NCBI GenBank assembly: GCA_021731445.1
Contig: JAKFXK010000011.1
Span: 1 to 45,252 of the forward strand
DNA from: Nevskiaceae bacterium
Lineage (GTDB): Bacteria > Pseudomonadota > Gammaproteobacteria > Nevskiales > Nevskiaceae
Reading direction: 5' to 3'
DNA: 45,252 nucleotides
Shown: positions 20,068 to 26,402 of the stretch, in pieces
Position numbering within the stretch: position 1 is the first letter of the stretch
Layout of the letters: each line of letters starts with the position of its first letter
The notes under the pieces: generated by a model
What the model was told of the DNA's origin: nothing
Seen by the model: only the letters and a program-made list of their open reading frames with translations
Databases searched by the model: none
Made by a program: the position numbers and the translations under genes

Positions 20068-21183
20068 GTGAGCAGTCCCGCCGAGAGAATGGCGCGTGCG
20101 CTGGAGCTGGCCGAAGCCGGTCGCTATTCCACGCACCCCAACCCGCGCGTGGGCTGCGTCATCGTCAAGGATGAGGTCATCGTCGGTGAAGGCGCGCATC
20201 TCAAGGCCGGTGAGCCGCACGCCGAGGTGCACGCCCTGCGTGCAGCAGGTGAGCGGGCCAGAGGGGCGGAGGTGTTCGTCACACTCGAACCCTGCAACCA
20301 CCAGGGCCGCACGCCGCCCTGTGTCGACGCGCTGATCGCTGCGGGCGTGAGCAAGTTGTGGGTGGCGATGAGCGACCCGAATCCGCTGGTGGCGGGCTTG
20401 GGCCTTTCGCGCCTGCAGGCGGCGGGCATCGAGACGCAGGTGGGACTGTTGCAGCCTGCGGCAGAACGCCTCAATCGCGGCTTTCTCTCGCGCATGCGGC
20501 GGCAGCGGCCTTTCGTCACCCTGAAGATGGGTGCCAGCCTCGATGGCCGCACCGCGATGGCGAGTGGCGAGTCGCAGTGGATCACGGGTGCCGCCGCGCG
20601 CGCCGATGTGCATCGCCTGCGCGCCGAGGCCGGTGCGGTGCTGACCAGCATTGCCACCGTGCTTGCGGACGACCCGTCACTGACGGTGCGGGACTTCCAC
20701 CCCCCTCTCGCGCTCGCGGGAGAGGGGCTGGGCGAGAGGGCTTTGCGGCAGCCAGATCGCATCGTGCTGGACAGCAGGGCGCGCGCATCCGTCCATGCCA
20801 AGGTCTGGGCTGAAGACGCACGTCGCTTCTGGCTCACCAACACGCTGCCCGCCACCGTGCCGCAAGGCGTGCAAGCACTTGCCGTTGAATCCGACGGCAG
20901 CGGCTCCATCTCGCTGCCCAAGACGCTGGCCGTGCTGGCGGCGCAGCAGGTCAATCATGTGCTGGTCGAATGTGGTCCAACCCTCGCGGGCAGCTTTCTG
21001 GCGGCCGGACTGGTGGACGAACTGGTGCTCTACATCGCCCCCAGCCTTCTGGGCTCGGATGCGCGTGGGCTGGCCGCACTGCCGGGGTTGGATCGCCTGG
21101 ACCAGCGCGTCCAGCTGCAATTTTCGGACGTGCGGCAGGTCGGCGACGACCTGCGCGTCACTGCCACCCTCAAGGATGGTTAA
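20068..21183 (+). CDS. ribD: Bifunctional riboflavin deaminase/reductase RibD
   Basis: Deaminates 2,5-diamino-6-ribosylamino-pyrimidinone 5'-phosphate and then reduces the ribosyl chain with NADPH. The 371-residue protein has an N-terminal deaminase domain with zinc ligands His51 (HAEVHA, catalytic Glu53), Cys76 and Cys85 (PCNHQGRTPPC). The reductase domain starts near residue 150 (LKMGASLDGRTA...). The GTG start abuts the nrdR stop. At about residues 211-226 the frame crosses a GC-rich palindrome encoding PPLALAGEGLGERAL, in a variable loop before QPDRIVLDS. It looks like a repeat insertion tolerated in frame. Confidence 0.94.
   Translation: MSSPAERMARALELAEAGRYSTHPNPRVGCVIVKDEVIVGEGAHLKAGEPHAEVHALRAAGERARGAEVFVTLEPCNHQGRTPPCVDALIAAGVSKLWVAMSDPNPLVAGLGLSRLQAAGIETQVGLLQPAAERLNRGFLSRMRRQRPFVTLKMGASLDGRTAMASGESQWITGAAARADVHRLRAEAGAVLTSIATVLADDPSLTVRDFHPPLALAGEGLGERALRQPDRIVLDSRARASVHAKVWAEDARRFWLTNTLPATVPQGVQALAVESDGSGSISLPKTLAVLAAQQVNHVLVECGPTLAGSFLAAGLVDELVLYIAPSLLGSDARGLAALPGLDRLDQRVQLQFSDVRQVGDDLRVTATLKDG
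20702..20727. repeat. Palindromic repeat inside ribD
   Basis: CCCCTCTC pairs with GAGAGGGG around a short GC core. A second partial GCGAGAGGG follows at 20732-20740. The pattern resembles dispersed CCCTCTCC/GGAGAGGG palindromes common in proteobacterial genomes. It is translated as part of RibD. Confidence 0.55.
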
Positions 21184-21186
21184 CGC

Positions 21187-21786
21187 ATGTTCACCGGCAT
21201 TATCGAAGCACAGGGCCAGATCACCGCCATCGACAGGGTGGGCGGCGATGCACGCATGACCATCGAAAGCGCGAGCGGCTACGTGAAGGGCGCAGGCCTG
21301 GGCGACAGCATCGCAGTCAACGGTGTCTGTCTCACCGCTGTGGCCTTTACGGAACTTGGGTTTGTGGCCGATCTCAGTGCCGAAACCCTGCAAGGCACCA
21401 CCGCTGCCGCATGGCGCGTCAGGCAAGTGGTGAATCTCGAAAAAGCCCTCACACCGCACAAGCCGCTGGGCGGCCACCTGGTCAGCGGTCATGTTGATGG
21501 CATTGGCCATCTGGTCGAGAAACACGAAGATGCGCGCGGCTGGCGGCTGGGCTTTGAGGTGCCAAAATCGCTCGCCAAGTACATCGCCCGCAAAGGCTCG
21601 ATCACCATCGACGGCATCAGCCTGACGGTCAACGAAGTGGACAAGACCCGCTTCGGCGTGATGATCGTGCCGCATACTTGGCAGCACACCACGCTCGGCA
21701 CGCTAAACGTCGGCAGTGCCGTGAACCTGGAAGTCGATCTGATTGCGCGGTACCTGGAGCGGCTCTTGGCCGCCCGAGAGGAGTAA
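21187..21786 (+). CDS. ribE: Riboflavin synthase alpha subunit
   Basis: Dismutates two 6,7-dimethyl-8-ribityllumazine molecules to riboflavin and the pyrimidinedione. The 199-residue protein is two repeated lumazine-binding barrels. The first begins MFTGII with the NGVCLT motif; the second carries GHVDG, with DGISLTVN near residue 140, and ends in IVPHTWQHTT. The ATG lies 3 bases after the ribD stop, so the two are co-transcribed. The symbol ribC is used in some genomes. Confidence 0.95.
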   Translation: MFTGIIEAQGQITAIDRVGGDARMTIESASGYVKGAGLGDSIAVNGVCLTAVAFTELGFVADLSAETLQGTTAAAWRVRQVVNLEKALTPHKPLGGHLVSGHVDGIGHLVEKHEDARGWRLGFEVPKSLAKYIARKGSITIDGISLTVNEVDKTRFGVMIVPHTWQHTTLGTLNVGSAVNLEVDLIARYLERLLAAREE

Positions 21787-21790
21787 GCCC

Positions 21791-22921
21791 ATGAATGCAC
21801 CTGTGAAGCCACCCCCGAACACCGGCATCCACACCATCCCGGAACTCGTTGCCGACCTAAAGGCCGGCAAGATGGTGATCCTGATGGACGACGAGGACCG
21901 CGAGAACGAAGGCGACCTTCTGATGTGCGCGGATGCCGTGCGCCCTGAAGACATCAACTTCATGGCCCGCTACGGCCGCGGTCTCGTCTGCCTCACGCTG
22001 ACTGCGGATAAATGCCGCGCGCTGCGCCTGCCACTGATGGTGAGCGACAACGGCTCGGGTTTCGGCACCAACTTCACAGTGTCGATCGAAGCGGCACAGG
22101 GTGTGACCACCGGCATCTCGGCACAGGATCGTGCACTGACCGTACTGGCTGCGGTCAAGCCCGATGCCAAGCCCGAGGATGTGGTGCAACCGGGTCATAT
22201 CTTTCCGCTCATGGCGCAGCCGGGCGGCGTGCTCACCCGCGCGGGACACACCGAGGCAGGCTGCGACCTGAGCCGCATGGCTGGCCGCACACCCGCGTCG
22301 GTGATCTGCGAGATCCTCAAGGACGACGGCACGATGGCGCGTCGGCCCGATCTCGAAGTGTTCGCACGCGAACACGGCTTGAAGATCGGCACCATTGCCG
22401 ATCTGATCCGCTACAGGCTCGAAAACGAACACTCGGTGGAGCGCATCGCCGAGACCCATGTGCAGACCGAGTTCGGCGAGTTCCGTCTCGTCAGCTATCA
22501 GGACACCATCGACAACACCGTGCACATGGCGATGATCCGCGGCGAGCTGGATGCGACGAAACCGACGCTGGTGCGCGTGCACATCCGCAACATGTTGCAG
22601 GACGTGCTGGGCGTGCGGCACGGCGATTTCAGCTGGCCTGTACGCCGCGCGCTGGAGCGCGTGGCACAAGAGGGGCAGGGTGTGGTCGTGCTGCTGCGCA
22701 AGCCCGAATCCACCCGCGAGCTGGTGCAGCAGATCGTCGGCCTCAACAAGCCCGACGACGGCCACGAGTCGACCGGCCCGGTGCTGCGCACCTATGGGCT
22801 TGGCGCACAGATTTTGAGTGACTTGGGCGTCCGCAGGATGCGGGTGCTGTCCAACCCAAAGAAAATGCACGGCCTCTCCGGCTTCGGGCTGGAAGTCGTC
22901 GAATACGTACCCTGTGATTAA
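21791..22921 (+). CDS. ribB: DHBP synthase fused to a degenerate GTP cyclohydrolase II domain
   Basis: Converts ribulose 5-phosphate to 3,4-dihydroxy-2-butanone 4-phosphate. Of 376 residues, about 12-215 form the RibB domain with intact [11 protein letters not shown] and [10 protein letters not shown] motifs. Residues 220-376 align with GTP cyclohydrolase II, but the C-x10-C-x-C zinc ligands are missing: the place reads [20 protein letters not shown]. The RQEGRGIGL-type catalytic segment is also replaced. It is therefore a RibB with a RibA-like C-terminus (the RibBX architecture), and true RibA must be elsewhere. ATG 21791 follows the ribE stop by 4 bases; the frame extends upstream to 21743 inside ribE. 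Confidence 0.9.
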   Translation: MNAPVKPPPNTGIHTIPELVADLKAGKMVILMDDEDRENEGDLLMCADAVRPEDINFMARYGRGLVCLTLTADKCRALRLPLMVSDNGSGFGTNFTVSIEAAQGVTTGISAQDRALTVLAAVKPDAKPEDVVQPGHIFPLMAQPGGVLTRAGHTEAGCDLSRMAGRTPASVICEILKDDGTMARRPDLEVFAREHGLKIGTIADLIRYRLENEHSVERIAETHVQTEFGEFRLVSYQDTIDNTVHMAMIRGELDATKPTLVRVHIRNMLQDVLGVRHGDFSWPVRRALERVAQEGQGVVVLLRKPESTRELVQQIVGLNKPDDGHESTGPVLRTYGLGAQILSDLGVRRMRVLSNPKKMHGLSGFGLEVVEYVPCD

Positions 22922-22945
22922 AGATTGGCTAGGAAATTGAAGCGA

Positions 22946-23455
22946 ATGAAATCCGGTTATGCCGCCCCAAAGAAACCGTCCAGGAAAGAGTTCAAGGACA
23001 CCCGCATTGCGCTGCTCGCCACCCGCTGGAACGTCGAGGTGGTCGAGGCCTTGCTGGCCGGTGCCGAGGCCTGTCTGGAGGATTGGGGCGTCGAGGAGCA
23101 GAACGTCGAGGTGTTCTACGCGCCGGGTGCGTTTGAGCTGCCACTGGCGGCTTCCGCGATTCTCGCCTCTGGCCGCTTTGATGGCGTGGTCGCCTTGGGT
23201 GCGGTGATTCGCGGCGACACGCCGCATTTCGATTTCGTCGCCGGTGAATGCGCGCGCGGCCTGATGGATGTGCAACTTAGCCTCTGCCGCCCGGTCGGCT
23301 TCGGTGTTCTCACCGTCAACACGCCAGAGCAGGCGCTCGAACGCTGCCGAGCCGACAAGAGCAACAAGGGCTACGAGTGTGCCGCCGCCGTGCTGGAGAT
23401 GCTGCGCCTCACCCGCGCCGTCATCGGCAGTCCCAATGCGGCTGAAGCAGCATGA
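22946..23455 (+). CDS. ribH: 6,7-dimethyl-8-ribityllumazine synthase
   Basis: Joins the RibB and RibD products to form lumazine. The 169-residue protein has the family core: ATRWN, VFYAPGAFELPLAA, GAVIRGDTPHFDFVA (substrate loop and catalytic His) and GVLTVNTPEQA. I chose ATG 22946, with AGGA about 11 bases before it; an in-frame TTG at 22925 would add 7 residues. The first 20 residues (Lys-rich) precede the fold. The stop overlaps the nusB start as ATGA. Confidence 0.94.
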   Translation: MKSGYAAPKKPSRKEFKDTRIALLATRWNVEVVEALLAGAEACLEDWGVEEQNVEVFYAPGAFELPLAASAILASGRFDGVVALGAVIRGDTPHFDFVAGECARGLMDVQLSLCRPVGFGVLTVNTPEQALERCRADKSNKGYECAAAVLEMLRLTRAVIGSPNAAEAA

Positions 23456-23895
23456 GCGACGCCCAGATCAGCCACTCGCCCCGCGCGCTGGCGCGCCGCG
23501 TCACCGCCCAGGCGCTCTACCAGTGGCTGGTCAACACCACGCCGCCGGAAACCCTGCTCAAGCAGTTCCGCGAACAGGACGACGGCCTCGGCCGCGCCGA
23601 CCCGGTGTATTTCGATGCGCTGCTCAATGGTGTGATCGGGCAGGCTCACGACCTGACGATGGCGTTGGTGCCGCACCTCGACCGTCCGCTCGCGCAGATC
23701 GACCCGGTCGAGCACGCGGTGCTGCTGCTCGGCGCCTACGAGTTGCTGCACGAGCCCTCGGTGCCCTGGCGCGTGATCGTCAACGAGTGCATCAATCTCA
23801 CCAAGCTGTTCGGTTCTGAAGAGGGCTTCAAGTACGTCAATGGCGTGCTCGACAAAATGGCGCGCAAGGCGCGACCGGCGGAAGTGGCCGCGTAG
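23452..23895 (+). CDS. nusB: Transcription antitermination factor NusB
   Basis: An RNA-binding factor that with NusE (S10) recognises boxA and supports rRNA antitermination. The 147-residue all-helical protein shows the N-terminal ARRVTAQALYQW and the C-terminal VIVNECINLTKLFGSEEGFKYVNGVLDKMAR, both diagnostic. It is coupled to ribH (ATGA) and followed 3 bases later by thiL, the common rib-nusB-thiL order. Confidence 0.95.
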   Translation: MSDAQISHSPRALARRVTAQALYQWLVNTTPPETLLKQFREQDDGLGRADPVYFDALLNGVIGQAHDLTMALVPHLDRPLAQIDPVEHAVLLLGAYELLHEPSVPWRVIVNECINLTKLFGSEEGFKYVNGVLDKMARKARPAEVAA

Positions 23896-23898
23896 GGT

Positions 23899-24957
23899 GT
23901 GGATGAGTTCCAGCTGATCCGCCATTACTTCGCGGGCCTCACCGCAGGCAGCGAAGGCGTCTTGCTGGGCATCGGGGATGATGCCGCGCTGCTCTCGGTG
24001 CCAGCGGGTCACGAGCTGGTGGTGACCACCGACACGCTGGTTGCAGGTAGACATTTTCCAGGACAGACGCGTCCTTTCGACATTGGGTGGAAGGCACTGG
24101 CAGTGAATCTTTCCGACCTCGCCGCGATGGGCGCGACCCCGCGCTGGTTCACGCTTGCGCTGACGTTGCCGGAGCAAAACGCAGACTGGCTGGCGGGTTT
24201 CTCCGAAGGCCTGAAGGCGCTCGCCGATCTGCATGGGGTGGCGCTGGTCGGCGGCGATACCACGCGTGGGCCGCTCGCCATCACCATTACCGCGATGGGT
24301 TTGGTACAGCCGGACAGGGCGATGCGACGCGATGGGGCGGTGCAGGGTAATCTCATCTGCGTCACAGGCACGCTGGGTGATGCGGCGCTGGCCTTGCAAC
24401 AGCTTCTTGCCACGGGATTGCCGTCCTCCCTTTCGTCATTCCCGCGTGGGCGGGAATCCAGTTCTGGCAGCGGAGTGCAGGCATCGAAACTGGATTCCCG
24501 CCTGCGCGGGAATGACAGCCAAGCACACATCGACCCCGCGCTGTTGCAACGTCTGAACCGCCCTCGTCCGCGTGCTGAAGCGGGCCAGATCCTGGGCGAG
24601 TGGGGCATGGCGGCGATTGATCTCTCCGATGGTCTGGCAGGCGATCTCAATCACATCCTTATCGCCAGCCAGGTGGGGGCCGAGCTGCGCGCAGAGACGT
24701 TGCCGCAATCCACCGCCTTCGCTCGCGCTGCCCCGGCCGATGCGCTGGCACTGCAACTGCATGGTGGTGACGACTACGAGTTGTGCGTCTGCCTGCGCGG
24801 TGAAGATTTCCAGGCTGCCGAGCCCAAGCTGGCCGCACTCGGCGTGCCCTTGACGCGCATCGGCGTCATCACTGCCGAGCCCGGCCTGCGTTTGCGTGAG
24901 GGTGCTACGGTGCGTGCCATCGAGCCACGCGGCTACCAGCATTTCGAGGCGGCATGA
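23899..24957 (+). CDS. thiL: Thiamine-monophosphate kinase with repeat-derived insert
   Basis: Phosphorylates thiamine monophosphate to the diphosphate cofactor. The GTG start gives MDEFQLIRHYFAGL, the family start, with GIGDDAALL at 24-32, TTDTLVAGRHF, NLSDLAAMGA and DLSDGL near residue 240. At 352 residues it is longer than the usual 315-330. The excess is at about residues 178-206, where the frame reads through an 82-bp palindromic repeat (segments PRGRESS and DSRLRGNDS), between the LGDAAL strand and the PRPRAEAGQ segment. The reading frame is intact on both sides, so the enzyme may remain functional with the extra loop. Confidence 0.92.
   Translation: MDEFQLIRHYFAGLTAGSEGVLLGIGDDAALLSVPAGHELVVTTDTLVAGRHFPGQTRPFDIGWKALAVNLSDLAAMGATPRWFTLALTLPEQNADWLAGFSEGLKALADLHGVALVGGDTTRGPLAITITAMGLVQPDRAMRRDGAVQGNLICVTGTLGDAALALQQLLATGLPSSLSSFPRGRESSSGSGVQASKLDSRLRGNDSQAHIDPALLQRLNRPRPRAEAGQILGEWGMAAIDLSDGLAGDLNHILIASQVGAELRAETLPQSTAFARAAPADALALQLHGGDDYELCVCLRGEDFQAAEPKLAALGVPLTRIGVITAEPGLRLREGATVRAIEPRGYQHFEAA
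24435..24516. repeat. 82-bp double palindrome (dRS3-like) inside thiL
   Basis: Two inverted arms of about 29 bases (24435-24463 and 24488-24516) match at all but two positions. Each arm is itself a small palindrome of the form ATTCCC-N8-GGGAAT followed by CCAG, the same unit form as the Neisseria dRS3 repeat. About 24 unpaired bases separate the arms. A close relative is at 27841-27923 and a truncated one at 26237-26284. Confidence 0.85.
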
Positions 24958-25742
24958 GTCCCATCAAGATTGGCGTCTTCGACTCCGGCCTCGGCGGACT
25001 CTCGGTGCTGAAGGAGCTGGTCGCTGCCTTGCCCTCGGCGCAGTTCGTCTATGTCAGCGATGCCGGCCACTGCCCTTACGGGGGCAAGCGCGCGAGCGAG
25101 ATCATTGACCGCGCCGAGGCGATCACCGACTTTCTGCTGTTGCACAGTGCGAAACTGATCGTCGTCGCCTGCAACACCGCCACCATCGCGGCTATCGAGT
25201 CGCTGCGCGCGAGCTATGCGGTGTCTTTCGTCGGCATGGAGCCAGCGGTCAAACCCGCTGCGGCGCTGACCAAAAGCGGCGTCGTGGGCGTGCTGGCTAC
25301 TGGTGCGGCGCTGGCGGGCGAAAAGCTGCACAAGCTCATCGAGCGCCACGCCGCCGGTGTGCGCGTGCTCACCCAGCCCTGCCCCGGTCTCGTCGAGCGG
25401 GTCGAAGCGGGCCTGGTCGATTCCGCCGAGACGCGTGTGCTGGTGCGTCGCTATGTCGAGCCGCTGCTCGCCGAGGGCGCAGATGTGCTCGTGCTCGGCT
25501 GCACGCACTATCCTTTTCTGCGCGCAGTGATTCAGCAGGAGGTCGGTCCCAATGTCGCCCTGCTCGATACAGGGGCAGCAGTGGCAAGGCGCACCGCAAC
25601 CGTATGGGCGGCCGAACAACCCTCAGCAGCTGTGCCCGGTGTGGGCGGTTTGCAGCTGTTCACCAGCGGTGACCCGGCGGTGGTGTCTGCCGTCGCCAGC
25701 CAGCTCTGGGGCAGCCCACTACTCGTTGAGCGGATGCGCTGA
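24954..25742 (+). CDS. murI: Glutamate racemase
   Basis: Converts L- to D-glutamate for peptidoglycan. The 262-residue protein has FDSGLGGLS (Asp10, Ser11), CPYGGK near residue 40, and the two catalytic cysteines Cys73 (VACNTAT) and Cys183 (LGCTHYPF). The start overlaps the thiL stop (ATGA) and the stop shares one base with the pgpA start (TGATG). Placement of murI between thiL and pgpA is unusual, since these two are usually adjacent, and suggests an insertion into the operon. All family motifs are intact. Confidence 0.94.
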   Translation: MSPIKIGVFDSGLGGLSVLKELVAALPSAQFVYVSDAGHCPYGGKRASEIIDRAEAITDFLLLHSAKLIVVACNTATIAAIESLRASYAVSFVGMEPAVKPAAALTKSGVVGVLATGAALAGEKLHKLIERHAAGVRVLTQPCPGLVERVEAGLVDSAETRVLVRRYVEPLLAEGADVLVLGCTHYPFLRAVIQQEVGPNVALLDTGAAVARRTATVWAAEQPSAAVPGVGGLQLFTSGDPAVVSAVASQLWGSPLLVERMR

Positions 25743-26251
25743 TGCGCGACTACACGCCGCCACCGGTCGAAGCGCGCGTGATCCTGCGCTCGCCAGTGCA
25801 TTTCATCGCCTTTGGCTTTGGCACGGGCCTCTCGCCCAAGGGGCCGGGTACAGTCGGCACACTGGCTGGGCTGCCATTCTGGTTTCTGCTGAATCACTTG
25901 CAATGGCCGCTGTATCTCATTGCTTGTGCTGGGTTATTCGCGTTTGGCTGCTGGGTGTGCCGTGAGTCGGCCAGACGGCTGGGCGTGCATGACCACGGCG
26001 GCATCGTATTCGATGAAATCGTCGGCTTTTTAGTAGCTTGCACACCCTTGTTGCTGTTGGGTCTCAGCTCCTGGTGGCTGCTGGCCGCGTTCACCTTGTT
26101 CCGGGTGTTCGACATCTTCAAACCCTGGCCGATCAAGGTGCTGGATGCCAGGGTGCACGGCGGCTTCGGGATCATGGTCGATGACCTGATTGCCGGGTTG
26201 TTTGCGGCTGGGCTGCTGGCGCTGGCCCACCAGTTTGTCATTTCCGCGTAG
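25742..26251 (+). CDS. pgpA: Phosphatidylglycerophosphatase A
   Basis: An inner-membrane enzyme that dephosphorylates phosphatidylglycerol phosphate. The 169-residue protein begins with a soluble stretch and then GFGTGLSPKGPGTVGTLAG, the PgpA signature. It has several membrane segments, FDEIVGF and FRVFDIFKPWPI, and a final helix with DDLIAG. The last codons (Val-Ile-Ser-Ala-stop) come from the left arm of a truncated dRS3-like repeat, so the natural C-terminus was probably replaced or slightly changed by repeat insertion. All catalytic motifs lie upstream of it. Confidence 0.93.
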   Translation: MRDYTPPPVEARVILRSPVHFIAFGFGTGLSPKGPGTVGTLAGLPFWFLLNHLQWPLYLIACAGLFAFGCWVCRESARRLGVHDHGGIVFDEIVGFLVACTPLLLLGLSSWWLLAAFTLFRVFDIFKPWPIKVLDARVHGGFGIMVDDLIAGLFAAGLLALAHQFVISA

Positions 26252-26284
26252 GCGGGATCCAGAACCTGTCCGCGCGGGAATGAC
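26237..26284. repeat. Truncated dRS3-like repeat at the pgpA 3' end
   Basis: The left arm (GTCATTTCCGC...GATCCAG) and the last part of the right arm (GCGCGGGAATGAC) of the same element family are present; the centre and the inner half of the right arm are missing. The pgpA stop codon (26249-26251) lies within it. Confidence 0.75.
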
Positions 26285-26294
26285 AAGGGAAAGT

Positions 26295-26307
26295 AACAAA
26301 TATTGTT
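26295..26307. promoter_or_regulatory. AT-rich inverted repeat AACAA-ATA-TTGTT
   Basis: A 5-bp perfect inverted repeat around ATA in the 151-base gap before the atuA-like gene, about 96 bases from its start. It stands out as AT-rich in GC-rich surroundings and could be an operator. No regulator gene is adjacent. Confidence 0.35.
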
Positions 26308-26402
26308 CTGGCGCACGGCGGCAAGCCTGCGGCACACTGGCTTGATCTGCCAAGTTCTGATGCATCGTGAAAATCGAAGCAGAACAATCATCAGGAGCCA
26401 CA

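Noticed and set aside
20068-21790. An FMN riboswitch for the riboflavin genes
   Set aside because: Gaps between nrdR, ribD, ribE and ribB are 0-4 bases, leaving no space for an aptamer.
24435-24516. thiL as a pseudogene disrupted by a repeat
   Set aside because: The frame stays open and conserved motifs continue on both sides, so it is annotated as an intact gene with an inserted loop.
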